DNA of 64,000 nt from VRUE01 sp963712595 (GTDB taxonomy: Bacteria; Actinomycetota; Thermoleophilia; Solirubrobacterales; 70-9), in contig CAVQIM010000001.1 in the NCBI GenBank assembly GCA_963712595.1, positions 1 through 64,000 of the forward strand, given 5' to 3'. The notes under the pieces are model-generated. The model was given only the letters and a program-made list of their open reading frames with translations, had not been told where the DNA came from and did not search any database. Of the stretch, positions 52,091-60,646 are shown piece by piece (within the stretch, counting starts at the first letter, position 1; each line of letters opens with the position of its first letter). A program made the translations under genes and the position numbers.

Positions 52091-52369
52091 ATGGCATCCC
52101 CGGAGGCGAAGAACCTCGAGGCGATCTCGAAGGCGATCGACCAGCACAACTCGAGCTGCCCGTTCCCGGCCGCCGAGGTGCGGATGAACCCGTTCGAGGT
52201 CGAGCGGCTGGGCTGGGACCAGATCCGCGGGCTGCCCGTCGTGCCGGATTCCGAGATCGGGACGGGACGCTTTCGGATCGTCTGCTCCCGCGATCTCGAT
52301 GGCGAAGGTCTCGAGGAGGTCGAGGCCGTCGGGCAGGAGATCGAGACCGTGGCGCCGGTCAACAACTAA
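52091..52369 (+). CDS. Conserved-looking hypothetical protein, 92 residues
   Basis: Soluble, acidic, one predicted N-terminal helix (KNLEAISKAIDQHNSS) then CPFPAAEVRMNPFEVERLGW and GTGRFRIVCSRDLDGEGLEEV. Two Cys, no known motif. Coding composition is convincing and a TANNNT box precedes the ATG. I do not recognise the family. Confidence 0.65.
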   Translation: MASPEAKNLEAISKAIDQHNSSCPFPAAEVRMNPFEVERLGWDQIRGLPVVPDSEIGTGRFRIVCSRDLDGEGLEEVEAVGQEIETVAPVNN

Positions 52370-52374
52370 GCCCG

Positions 52375-52480
52375 CTGAGAGGGCGGGCGGCCAAGCAGCT
52401 CAAGGACGTAGGGGAGCGAAGCGTGCTCTGCGCATGAGCGACCGAGGACGCCGAGATGCGCCAGCCGCACGCCCTCTCAG
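52375..52480 (-). repeat. Palindromic element, family C, copy 3 (long, inverted)
   Basis: Perfect 11-bp arms CTGAGAGGGCG (52375-52385) and CGCCCTCTCAG (52470-52480). The core 52389-52465 is the reverse complement of the core at 42354-42428 with about ten differences. The ccdA stop (read on the minus strand) lies in the right arm, so relative to ccdA the element again starts at a stop codon. Confidence 0.7.
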
Positions 52481-53238
52481 ACCGAGTTCCAGAAGTCGAG
52501 GCCCAACCCCGATAGCCAGCTCTGGGCTTCGGCATTGAGCTGGGTCAGCTGGTTGGTCCAGATCAAGATGCCCATGGCGATCAGGATCAGCCCGCCGGTG
52601 GCGACGATCAGCTGGTAGTGGCGCTTGACCACGGTGAAGGCGGTGGTCACGCGGGAGAAGGCGATCGCGGTGAGCAGGAAGGGGATCGCGAGACCGGCGG
52701 AGTAGACGGCGAGGAGGAAGGCGCCGCGCCCGGCCGAGCCGGAGAGGGAAGCGGCCGAGAGGATCGCGCCGAGGGTCGGCCCGATGCAGGGCGTCCAGGC
52801 GATCGCGAAGGCGGCGCCGGCGACGATCGGGCCGCCCTTGCCCGCCCGTTCGAGCAGGGCGTCGACGTGCCACTCGCGGTTGAGGCGGGTGACGAAGAGC
52901 GAGGCGACGAAGAGGACGCCCATGGCGACGATCAGGGCTCCCGAGATCTTGGTCAGCAGCTGCTCGTGGTCCTGCAGGGCCGAGCCGAGGCCGGTCGCGG
53001 TCAGGCCGAGGGCGATGAAGATCGCCGAGAAGCTGGCGACGAAGAGCAGGCTGGGGCCGAGGATGCGCCGCCAGCCGGCGCTCTCCAGCTCGGCTGCGGA
53101 GACGCCGCTGACCGCGGAGAGGTAGCCGGGCACCAGAGGCAGCACGCAGGGGGAGAGGAAGGAGACGACGCCCGCGGCCAGCGCGGCGAAGATGCCCACC
53201 CCAGCAGCGGGATCGGTGCTCAGCTCGGCGACGATCAC
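52477..53238 (-). CDS. ccdA: Cytochrome c biogenesis / thiol-disulfide transmembrane protein
   Basis: Six-helix membrane protein of the DsbD-beta/CcdA family that carries reducing equivalents across the membrane. 253 residues. The two redox Cys lie in FLSPCVLPLVPGYLS (helix 1) and AWTPCIGPTLGAILS (helix 4). The other cytochrome c maturation genes are not next to it. GTG start with TACCCT 8 nt upstream. Confidence 0.9.
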   Translation of the reverse strand: MIVAELSTDPAAGVGIFAALAAGVVSFLSPCVLPLVPGYLSAVSGVSAAELESAGWRRILGPSLLFVASFSAIFIALGLTATGLGSALQDHEQLLTKISGALIVAMGVLFVASLFVTRLNREWHVDALLERAGKGGPIVAGAAFAIAWTPCIGPTLGAILSAASLSGSAGRGAFLLAVYSAGLAIPFLLTAIAFSRVTTAFTVVKRHYQLIVATGGLILIAMGILIWTNQLTQLNAEAQSWLSGLGLDFWNSV

Positions 53239-53246
53239 GACCTACC

Positions 53247-53252
53247 AGGGTA
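53247..53252 (-). promoter_or_regulatory. Putative -10 box of ccdA, leaderless layout
   Basis: TACCCT on the minus strand, 8 nt before the GTG. Confidence 0.35.
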
Positions 53253-53296
53253 CCCGGGGACGCTTGGCCATTTGGCTCCCTGGGCTCACGGGTTCA

Positions 53297-53302
53297 TAAG
53301 AT
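53297..53302 (+). promoter_or_regulatory. Possible -10 box of the Excalibur gene
   Basis: TAAGAT, about 37 nt before the ATG; this gene has a normal leader and Shine-Dalgarno (AAGGAG, 6-nt spacing). Confidence 0.35.
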
Positions 53303-53338
53303 CTCCGCGTCCTTATCTCGGAACGCAAGGAGTTCTAT

Positions 53339-53647
53339 ATGGAGCTTTCAGCTCGCAGGCTGTTCGTAGTCGGCGCCGCCATCGCACTTGCGGCACTTTC
53401 GCTCGCCACCATGCCGTCGCCGGCTTCGGCCAGCGACAAGGACTGCGCGGATTTCGCCAGCCAGCGCGCCGCGCAGATCTTCTTCCTCAAGCACGGTGGG
53501 CCGCGGTATGACCCGCACCGTCTCGATGGGGACGACGACGGCGTCGCCTGCGAGGACAACTCATGTCCCTGCTACGTCAAGAAGCACCTGCCGCGGCGCC
53601 CCGCTCTCTACCTCAGCCCGGATCGGCGGTGGCTGCCGGTCGCGTAA
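53339..53647 (+). CDS. Secreted Excalibur (calcium-binding) domain protein
   Basis: 102 residues. The signal peptide is cleaved near ASPASA-SD; the mature part DKDCADFASQRAAQIFF...DGDDDGVACEDNSCPCY is an Excalibur domain (Cys-flanked DxDxDG loop), often fused to extracellular nucleases. Here it stands alone with a short basic tail. Extracellular Ca2+ binding is inferred. Confidence 0.82.
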   Translation: MELSARRLFVVGAAIALAALSLATMPSPASASDKDCADFASQRAAQIFFLKHGGPRYDPHRLDGDDDGVACEDNSCPCYVKKHLPRRPALYLSPDRRWLPVA

Positions 53648-53712
53648 CGGACGCAAACCGCTGCGGGCCGCGTCTGTGCTTGGCGCCGACGGCGCCGCGA
53701 GACTTGCGGCCG

Positions 53713-54843
53713 ATGGAACTGTTCAACGCTGGTGGCGCCAGGCAACGGCTTCAGGCTTCGCCGCTGTTCGCGATCGGGCCGAGTGAGCCAGGCCCGGCGC
53801 TGCGCCGCGGCGCCCTCGTCGCGATCCCGGTGGGCCTGGCGCTGCTGCTGGAGCTGGGCCTGGACAGCCCGACCAAGGGTGCGATCGGGACCGGCGCTCT
53901 GCTGGCGGGGTTCCCGGGCCTCGACGCCCCGGCCCGCAGCAGGGCCGCCTGGCAGGCGGTGACGGCGCCCCTGATCGGTCTCGCGGCCGCATTGGGGGTG
54001 CTGACGGGGGGCAACGCCTTCCTCGCGGTGGCGGCGATGGGGCTGGTGGGCGCCGCCGCCGGGTACTGCTTCGCCGTCTCGCTGCGCTTCTCGATCGCCG
54101 GTCTCTCGGTGGCGCTCTCGCTGTTGATCGCCCAGGACCTGCCGCTCGACCTCGGCGATACGGGTCCGGCACTTCTTCTCGCCACCGCCGGGGGTCTTCT
54201 GCAGGCTGCCTTCTCGCTCTGCGTCTGGGCCGCGGGGGATCGAGAGGAGGAGGGAGGGGCGAGCGCCTGGAGCACGCGCGGTGCCCTGGACGCGCTCGCG
54301 TCCAACCTGACCCTGCGCTCGGTCAGCTTCCGCCACGCGCTGCGCTTTGGCGCCGCCCTCGCCGCCGGCGTCGCCACCTACTGGCTGGTTGGGATTCACG
54401 AGCACGGCTTCTGGATTCCGCTGACGATCCTCTTTGTCCTGCGCCCCGAGCGGGACGAGACCTTCCATCGCTTGATCCTGCGGGCCGTCGGCACCCTGGC
54501 CGGTCTCGTGATCGCGACGGCGCTGGCCGAGTGGTTGCGCGGCGACGGGGTTGCGATCGCCCTGGCGCTTACCGTTGCCACCGCCTTCGCATACGGCCTG
54601 CTGACCGTCCAGTACGCGCTCTTCACGGCGGCGATCACCACCTACGCCGTGCTGCTGGCCGACTCGATCGGCGAGCCGGCGCTGCGCGCAGCGGGCCAGC
54701 GAGCTCTGGCGACCGCGATCGGGATCGCGATTGCGGGTGCCGCCTTCGTGCTCTGGTCAAACCCGCCGCCGCGCGGTCGCGGCAGTGAGGCTAGGAGACG
54801 GTCAGCGCCTCGCCTAAATGCGGACCGAACGCTTCCGCGCTGA
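53713..54843 (+). CDS. FUSC-family membrane protein (aromatic acid exporter-like)
   Basis: 376 residues from ATG 53713. Two sets of hydrophobic helices: residues 30-175 (six helices) and about 215-360 (VSFRHALRFGAALAAGVATY, HGFWIPLTILFVLRPERDET, the conserved FUSC signature W-x-x-L-T...RP-x-x-x-x-T), with a soluble loop between. Possible efflux of small molecules. An alternative start further upstream in the same frame cannot be excluded. The 3' end overlaps the convergent secreted-protein gene by 53 nt. Confidence 0.8.
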   Translation: MELFNAGGARQRLQASPLFAIGPSEPGPALRRGALVAIPVGLALLLELGLDSPTKGAIGTGALLAGFPGLDAPARSRAAWQAVTAPLIGLAAALGVLTGGNAFLAVAAMGLVGAAAGYCFAVSLRFSIAGLSVALSLLIAQDLPLDLGDTGPALLLATAGGLLQAAFSLCVWAAGDREEEGGASAWSTRGALDALASNLTLRSVSFRHALRFGAALAAGVATYWLVGIHEHGFWIPLTILFVLRPERDETFHRLILRAVGTLAGLVIATALAEWLRGDGVAIALALTVATAFAYGLLTVQYALFTAAITTYAVLLADSIGEPALRAAGQRALATAIGIAIAGAAFVLWSNPPPRGRGSEARRRSAPRLNADRTLPR

Positions 54844-55414
54844 GGGTGGTGGTCCATTCGACTTTCGAGCCGAGGGCTTTCAATTTCGTTCCCGTCGCGG
54901 TGAAGCTCGCGGCGTCGAAGACGAAGCTTTCGGTGCCCGCTTCGAAGCGACCGCCGGCCGAGCCTGTGATCGCGACGAATACTTCGCCCAGCACGCATTC
55001 TTCACCCGCGTAGAGGATGCCGACTTTTAAGCTGGGGATGACGAGGTAGTGAGTGGCGCCGATCGTTTTCAGCTGTGCGGACCAGGGCAGGCTCTGGGCT
55101 TCGATCGTTTTCACCGTGCAGACGGCGCTGTTGGTCGTGCATTTGAACATCGGGAAGTAGGTGAGTTCGCCTTCGCCCGTGCCGCCTTTGTTCTGGATTT
55201 TCATCTGGTAGACGATGCCTTTGCATTTGGTCGTCAACCCGGGAATGGTCCAGGTGCTTTCGGTCGTACCGCCGATCAGCATTTCGGTGCCGATCAGTTC
55301 GGCGCCTTCGAACTTCCACGCCGGGCTGGCAGCGGCACTGGAGGCAAGGGCTGCGCTAGCGACCAGGCTCGAGAAAACGCTCAGCAGGATGACGTTCACT
55401 GCCCTTCGCCTCAT
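54791..55414 (-). CDS. Secreted protein of unknown family (paralogue A)
   Basis: 207 residues. The signal peptide is MRRRAVNVILLSVFSSLVAS...ASA; the mature part begins SPAWKFEGAELIG. Conserved points shared with the gene at 56572: TIPGLTTKCKGIVY, CTTNSAVCTVKTIEAQSLPW, ILYAGEECVLG, ITGSAGGRFE, LKALGSKVEW and a terminal GEALTV. Four Cys suggest two disulfides in an all-beta extracellular domain. No known domain. The ATG at 55414 has GAGG upstream; a TTG nine codons earlier is less likely. TAGAAT lies about 50 nt upstream. Confidence 0.7.
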   Translation of the reverse strand: MRRRAVNVILLSVFSSLVASAALASSAAASPAWKFEGAELIGTEMLIGGTTESTWTIPGLTTKCKGIVYQMKIQNKGGTGEGELTYFPMFKCTTNSAVCTVKTIEAQSLPWSAQLKTIGATHYLVIPSLKVGILYAGEECVLGEVFVAITGSAGGRFEAGTESFVFDAASFTATGTKLKALGSKVEWTTTLSAEAFGPHLGEALTVS

Positions 55415-55513
55415 CGATCCTCGCCCCTTTCCGTCCAGCAATCAAGTTTCTTAGAGCGATCGATTCTAGCCATCTTCCCAATGGCTCGACGAGCCGCCTC
55501 CTCGCGCTGGGCG

Positions 55514-56482
55514 CTACAGCCAGCCGGCGCGCCGGAAGCGCCGGTACAGGGCGAGGCAGGCGATCGCGATGAGGAGGAGGACCGCTGGGTAGCCGAAGCG
55601 CCAGCGCAGCTCCGGCATGTGCTCGAAGTTCATCCCGTAGATGCCGGCGACCATCGTCGGCACGGCGAGGATCGCGACCCAGGCCGAGATCTTGCGCATG
55701 TCCTCGTTCTGGCGGACCGAGACCTGGGTCAGGTTGGCGTGCAGGGCGCTGCCGAGCAGGTCGCGGAAGTCGGCGATCCGTCGGCTGACCCGCCGCAGGT
55801 GGTCGTGGACGTCGCGGAAGTACTCATGCAGCTCGTCCGGCACCACCTCGAAGTGCCCGCGGGCGATCTCGTCGACGGCGACGGAGAGGGGCGCAACCGC
55901 GGTGTTGAAGTCGAGCACCTCGCGCTCCAGCTTGTAGATCCGCTCGACCGGGTTGGCGCCGTCGTCGGAGAAGACCTGGCGCTCGACCTGTTGGATGTCG
56001 ACGTCGATTCCCTGGGCGGCGTCTTCGTAGCCGTCGACGACGTGGTCGAGGATCGAGTACAGCACCATGCCGACCCCGTGGCGGAGCAGGTCGGGGCGGC
56101 GCTCGATCCGCTCCCTGACGGCGCTCAGCTCGCCCTCGCCGTGGCGCACGGTGACGATGAAGCGGGGGTGGACGAAGAGCAGCAGCTCGCCGACCTCGAT
56201 CACCTCCTCGGAATCGACGTAGCGCGCGGTCTTGACCACCACGAGCAAGGTGTCTCCGTAGAGCTCGACCTTTGGCCGCTGGTGGGCGTTGACCGCGTCC
56301 TCGACGGCCAGCTCGTGCAGGTCGAACTCGCGCGCGATCTCTTCGAACTCCGCCGCCGAGGGCTCGTGGACGCCGAGCCAGACGAACGAGTCCTCGCCAC
56401 GGGCGGCCTTGCCCGCCTGGTCGAGGGGAAGGTCCCCGTCTCGACGATGCCCCGCCTCGTAGACGGCGCAGTTGACGATCAT
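55514..56482 (-). CDS. corA: CorA-type magnesium/divalent cation channel
   Basis: 322 residues. A large N-terminal cytoplasmic domain, a long stalk helix, then two C-terminal membrane helices with the selectivity-loop signature GIYGMNFEHMPE (YGMNF). Pentameric Mg2+/Co2+ channel in the inner membrane. It lies between two copies of an unknown secreted protein, all three on the same strand. Confidence 0.93.
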   Translation of the reverse strand: MIVNCAVYEAGHRRDGDLPLDQAGKAARGEDSFVWLGVHEPSAAEFEEIAREFDLHELAVEDAVNAHQRPKVELYGDTLLVVVKTARYVDSEEVIEVGELLLFVHPRFIVTVRHGEGELSAVRERIERRPDLLRHGVGMVLYSILDHVVDGYEDAAQGIDVDIQQVERQVFSDDGANPVERIYKLEREVLDFNTAVAPLSVAVDEIARGHFEVVPDELHEYFRDVHDHLRRVSRRIADFRDLLGSALHANLTQVSVRQNEDMRKISAWVAILAVPTMVAGIYGMNFEHMPELRWRFGYPAVLLLIAIACLALYRRFRRAGWL

Positions 56483-56571
56483 CCGATCAGTATCGCCGTC
56501 CGGTCGGTCCCGTTTGCCGACGCGGACGCCTCGGCGGCGGAAGCCGGGAGGTCACCGCTGCCCTGGGCGCT

Positions 56572-57195
56572 CTAGAAGACCGTCAGCGCTTCGCCGTTGT
56601 GCGCGCCGGTCGCTTCGGTCGTGAACGCGCCGTTCCATTCGACTGAGCCGCCAAGTGCTTTCAGCGCTGTTTTCGTAGCTTTGGAGTTGGCCGCGTTGAA
56701 GGTGAAGGTTTCGGTTGGGTTGTCGTATTTGCCCCCGACCGTCCCGGTGATGGTGACCCAGAACCCGCTCAAAACGCATTCGGCTCCACCGTATAAAATC
56801 GCGATTTTGACGCCTTCGAAGACGACGTAGTTGGTGAAGCTGAAGGTGGCCAGGTGCGCTGCCCAGGGAAGTGATTCCGCCGTGATGACTTTGACCGTGC
56901 ATGCCGCGCTGTCCGTCGTGCAGGTGTTGAACCCGAGTTCTTTGAGCTGCCCTTTGCCGACGCCGAGGGAGTTCGAGATCGACATCGCGTAGGTCATTTC
57001 TTTGCATTTGGTCGTCAGGCCCGGGATCGTGAAGCTGCTCGGAACGGCCTCGCCCTCGATCGTTTCGGCGCCGACCAGTTCTTCGCCTTCGAACAACCAG
57101 GCGGGACTCGCGCTCGCGGTGCCGGCCAGTGCCGTACCGCCGAGGAGGGCCGAGACCGCCGTCGCGAGGAGGATGCGGGTGAGCCTGCGGGCCAT
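56572..57195 (-). CDS. Secreted protein of unknown family (paralogue B)
   Basis: 207 residues, same length and layout as the gene at 54791: signal peptide (MARRLTRILLATAVSALLGG...ASA), then SPAWLFEGEELVGAE, TIPGLTTKCKEMTYAMSISN, CTTDSAACTVKVITAESLPW, ILYGGAECVLSGF, ITGTVGGKYD, LKALGGSVEW and GEALTVF. By eye about half of the positions are identical. The minus-strand upstream region has a good -35 (TTGACT, about 57217-57222) but a poor -10. No known domain. Confidence 0.7.
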   Translation of the reverse strand: MARRLTRILLATAVSALLGGTALAGTASASPAWLFEGEELVGAETIEGEAVPSSFTIPGLTTKCKEMTYAMSISNSLGVGKGQLKELGFNTCTTDSAACTVKVITAESLPWAAHLATFSFTNYVVFEGVKIAILYGGAECVLSGFWVTITGTVGGKYDNPTETFTFNAANSKATKTALKALGGSVEWNGAFTTEATGAHNGEALTVF

Positions 57196-57341
57196 TGCGC
57201 CGCCGACCCTCTCGCACGAAAACAGGAAAGTCAAGTCTTTTTGAGCAATGGCTCCGATCGGTCCCGCGCCGCACCCGGTAGATTTCCTGGCTACGCAGCC
57301 AAACCGCCGCCGCAGCGCGTGGCAGACCACAGGAGCAGACT

Positions 57342-58535
57342 TTGAGCAACCGCACGTTCGTGATCGGGGTCGGGATGACCAAGTTCGAGAAGCCCGGCAC
57401 CAAGGAGGGCGACTACCCGGACTGGGCCAAGGAGGCGGGGGAGAAGGCGCTCGCCGACGCCGGCATTCCATACGAGGACGTCGAGCAGGCCTACGCGGGC
57501 TACTGCTACGGCGACTCCACCTACGGCCAGCGGGCGCTCTACCAGCTCGGCCTCACTGGCATCCCGGTGGTCAACGTCAACAACAATTGCTCGACCGGCT
57601 CCTCGGCGCTGTTCCTGGCGCGCCAGGCGGTCAAGGGCGGCCTGGTCGAGTGCGCGCTCGCGCTCGGCTTCGAGAAGATGGAGCCGGGCTCGCTCGGCGT
57701 CAAGTACACCGACCGCACCAACGCGCTCGACAAGCACGCGATGCGGATGTTCGAGATCCGCGACCCGGAGCAGTCGCCGCCGGCGCCGCAGATGTTCGGC
57801 AACGCGGGTCGCGACCACATGGAGAAGTACGGCTCCAATCCGGACCACTACGCCTGGATCGGCTGGAAGAACCACAAGCACTCGGTCAACAATCCCTACG
57901 CCCAGTTCCAGGACGAGTACACGATCGAGGACATCAAGGCGGCGAAGATGATCCACGACCCGCTGACCAAGCTGCAGTGCTCGCCCACCTCCGACGGCTC
58001 GGCCTGCGCGATCGTCGCCTCGGAGCGCTACGTCGAAGAGCACGGGCTCGGCGACCAGGCGATCGAGATCGCCGGCCAGTCGATGGTCACCGACCTCTCC
58101 TCGACCTTCGCCGAGGACACCGACTGCATGAAGATCGTCGGCTCCGACATGTCGAAGCAGGCGGCTGAGGAGGCCTACGCCGAGGCTGGCGTGGTGGCCG
58201 ACGAGATCGACGTCTGTGAGCTGCACGACTGCTTCAGCGCCAACGAGCTGATCACCTACGAAGCGCTCGGCTTCGCCGCCGAGGGCGAGGGCCACAAGCT
58301 GGTCGAGGAAGAGGCGACCACCTACGGCGGCAAGGTCGTGGTCAACCCCTCCGGCGGGCTGATCTCCAAGGGCCATCCGCTCGGCGCGACCGGGCTGGCG
58401 CAGTGCTCGGAACTGACCTGGCAGCTGCGCGGCGAAGCCGACAAGCGCCAGGTCGAGGGCGCCAAGACCGCCCTGCAGCACAACATCGGCCTCGGCGGCG
58501 CCGCCGTGGTCACCGTCTACAAGCCGGCGGCCTAG
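57342..58535 (+). CDS. SCP2/SCPx-type thiolase (lipid-transfer protein thiolase domain)
   Basis: Thiolytic cleavage of 3-ketoacyl-CoA, possibly of branched or sterol side-chain substrates. 397 residues. The nucleophilic Cys is in NNNCSTGSSALFLARQAV; ELHDCFSANELITYEALGF and NPSGGLISKGHPLGATG complete the active site. TTG start at 57342 with AGGAG 6 nt upstream. It is followed by an SDR gene after 22 nt, suggesting a beta-oxidation-like pair. Confidence 0.9.
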   Translation: MSNRTFVIGVGMTKFEKPGTKEGDYPDWAKEAGEKALADAGIPYEDVEQAYAGYCYGDSTYGQRALYQLGLTGIPVVNVNNNCSTGSSALFLARQAVKGGLVECALALGFEKMEPGSLGVKYTDRTNALDKHAMRMFEIRDPEQSPPAPQMFGNAGRDHMEKYGSNPDHYAWIGWKNHKHSVNNPYAQFQDEYTIEDIKAAKMIHDPLTKLQCSPTSDGSACAIVASERYVEEHGLGDQAIEIAGQSMVTDLSSTFAEDTDCMKIVGSDMSKQAAEEAYAEAGVVADEIDVCELHDCFSANELITYEALGFAAEGEGHKLVEEEATTYGGKVVVNPSGGLISKGHPLGATGLAQCSELTWQLRGEADKRQVEGAKTALQHNIGLGGAAVVTVYKPAA

Positions 58536-58557
58536 GGCCGCCGGAGAGGAGATACCG

Positions 58558-59445
58558 ATGGCGAAAGAGCGGCGCTCTCTCAGCGGCAAGGTCGTGGCGA
58601 TCACCGGGGGCGCCCGGGGGATCGGCAAGGCGACGGCGACGGCCTTGGTGCGCAAGGGGTGCCGCGTCGCGATCGGCGATCTCGACCTCGAGCTCGCCGA
58701 GCAGACGGCTGCCGGCCTGGGCGGGGGCACGGTTGCCCTGCCGCTCGACGTGACCGATCGCGGCTCCTTCGCCGCCTTCCTCGACGCCGCCGAGCGCGAG
58801 CTCGGGCCGGTCGACGTCGTCGTCAACAACGCCGGGATCATGCCGGTGACGCCCTTCGCCGAGGAGTCCGAGGACTCGGTCAAGCGCCAGCTCGACATCA
58901 ACGTCTACGGCGTCATCGTCGGCATGCAGCTGGCGATCGAGCGCTTTCAGCCCCGCGGTCACGGCCACATCGTCAACCTCGCCTCGCAGGCGGGCAAGGG
59001 CGGCTTCCCCGGCATCGCCACCTACTCGGGCACCAAGCACGCCGTGGTCGGGATCAGCGAGGCGGTGCGCCAGGAGCTGCGCGGCAGCGGCGTCGAGATC
59101 GCCTGCGTGATGCCGACCGTGGTCAACACCGAGCTGACCGCCGGCGTCGGCCAGACGCTGATCAGGCCGGTCGAGGCCGAGGACGTCGCCAACGCGATCG
59201 TCGACGCCCTGGAAGCTCCGCGCTTCGACGTCTGGGTGCCGCGTATCAACGGCGCCATGTTCAGGTTCGTTGCCCTCCTGCCCCGGGGCGTGCGCGAGGC
59301 CCTCGGCCGCCTGACGAAAGTCGACAAGCTGATGACCCAGGTCGATCACGGCGCGCGCCGCGCCTACGAGGAGCGGGCGGCAGCGAGTGCCGGCGAGGCT
59401 GAGACGGGGGAGAGCCAGCGCGCCGAGGAGCGCGAGGCGGCCTGA
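58558..59445 (+). CDS. Short-chain dehydrogenase/reductase
   Basis: 295 residues. Cofactor motif TGGARGIGKATATAL (residues 17-31), DVTDR, NNAGIMPVTP, catalytic LASQAGKGGFPGIATYSGTK (Ser...Tyr-x3-Lys) and MPTVVNTEL. An Asp after the second strand (IGDLDLELAEQ) suggests NAD+ preference. A 40-residue C-terminal tail is charged. AGGAG is present before the ATG. It probably oxidises a 3-hydroxyacyl or related alcohol with the upstream thiolase. Confidence 0.88.
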   Translation: MAKERRSLSGKVVAITGGARGIGKATATALVRKGCRVAIGDLDLELAEQTAAGLGGGTVALPLDVTDRGSFAAFLDAAERELGPVDVVVNNAGIMPVTPFAEESEDSVKRQLDINVYGVIVGMQLAIERFQPRGHGHIVNLASQAGKGGFPGIATYSGTKHAVVGISEAVRQELRGSGVEIACVMPTVVNTELTAGVGQTLIRPVEAEDVANAIVDALEAPRFDVWVPRINGAMFRFVALLPRGVREALGRLTKVDKLMTQVDHGARRAYEERAAASAGEAETGESQRAEEREAA

Positions 59446-59485
59446 TTACCGCCCGCGACGACGCACGGCGGGCCTGACCGCCGCA

Positions 59486-59491
59486 TACCCT
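59486..59491 (+). promoter_or_regulatory. Putative -10 box of the kdp regulatory genes, leaderless layout
   Basis: TACCCT, 6 nt, then the GTG of the short kdpD. Confidence 0.42.
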
Positions 59492-59497
59492 GGTCCG

Positions 59498-60646
59498 GTG
59501 CGACGGCACCGGTTCTCCATAGGCCTCGGCGGCGAGCCCCCGGCCACCTGGCTCGGGATCCTTGCCACGCTCGGCGCTGTCGCGCTGGGGACGGCAATCG
59601 TCTACCCGCTCAAGTCGGTCGCACCGGTCGTCTCCCTCGGCATCGTCTACCTGCCGGGGATCCTGCTCATATCGATCGTCTGGGGCCTGCGCCTGGGATT
59701 GCTCGCCTCGCTCGCCAGCGCCATCGCCTTCAACTTCTTTCACCTGCCGCCGCTGCACCGCCTCACGATCGCCGACGAGGAGAACTGGGTCGCGCTGGCG
59801 GCCTTCGCGATCGCGGCGATTCTCAGCAGCAGCGTCGCCGGTCTCGCGCGCGCCGGCGCGGTCGAGGCGGAGCGGCGCCGCGAGGAGGCCGATCGGGCGC
59901 TGGCGGAGCTGGCCGCCCTCACCCGTGAGCGCGACCGCATGCAGGCCGAGGCGGTCGAGGCCGAGGCGCTGCGGCGCAGCGACGAGCTGAAGACCGCCCT
60001 GCTGCGCTCGATCTCCCATGACCTGCGGACGCCCCTGACCTCGATGATCGCCGGCGGCTCGGCGCTCGGCTCGAGCACGCTGACCGCGGAGGAGCGCGCC
60101 GAGCTGAGCGAGGCGATCGTGGGGGAGGGCGAGCGCCTCTCCCGCCTGGTCGAGAACCTGCTCGACATGTCGCGGCTGGAGGCGGGAAAGGCGGAGCCGC
60201 ACCGGGAGCCGGTCGACCTCGGCGAGGTGCTGCACGCGGCGCGCGAAGGGGTGGCGAGCCCAGGCCCGATTCGCCTCGCGATCGACCCCGACCTGCCGAT
60301 GGTCGACGCCGACGCCGCCCAGCTCGAGCGTGCCTTCGCAAACCTGCTCGAGAACGCGGTTCGCTACAGCCAAGGGCGGCCGGTCTCGGCGAGGTCGCGG
60401 CTCGTCGGCGCCAACGTCGTCGTCCGTGTCGTCGATCAGGGGCCGGGGATACCGGAGACAGAATGGCGGCGGATCTTCGAGCCGTTCCAGCGGGGGGACG
60501 GGCCCAACGCAGGCTCCGGGCTCGGCCTGGCGATAGCCAAGGGGTTCGTCGAGGCGAACGGCGGCGAGATCGCGGTCGAGTCGCTGCCGGGGCAGGGCAC
60601 GAGCTTCGTCGTCACCGTTCCGCGCCGAGAGCGGGCTGGCGAGTGA
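59498..60646 (+). CDS. Short KdpD-like sensor histidine kinase
   Basis: 382 residues. It has four membrane helices of the DUF4118 KdpD type (residues 15-115), a coiled coil (AEAVEAEALRRSDELKTALL), the phospho-acceptor SISHDLRTPLTS, and an HATPase domain (NLLENAVRYS, DQGPGIPETEW, GSGLGLAIAKGF). The large N-terminal KdpD and universal-stress domains of classical KdpD (about 900 residues) are absent. GTG start overlapping no gene; the stop overlaps kdpE by GTGA. Likely the partner of KdpE for low-potassium sensing. Confidence 0.87.
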   Translation: MRRHRFSIGLGGEPPATWLGILATLGAVALGTAIVYPLKSVAPVVSLGIVYLPGILLISIVWGLRLGLLASLASAIAFNFFHLPPLHRLTIADEENWVALAAFAIAAILSSSVAGLARAGAVEAERRREEADRALAELAALTRERDRMQAEAVEAEALRRSDELKTALLRSISHDLRTPLTSMIAGGSALGSSTLTAEERAELSEAIVGEGERLSRLVENLLDMSRLEAGKAEPHREPVDLGEVLHAAREGVASPGPIRLAIDPDLPMVDADAAQLERAFANLLENAVRYSQGRPVSARSRLVGANVVVRVVDQGPGIPETEWRRIFEPFQRGDGPNAGSGLGLAIAKGFVEANGGEIAVESLPGQGTSFVVTVPRRERAGE

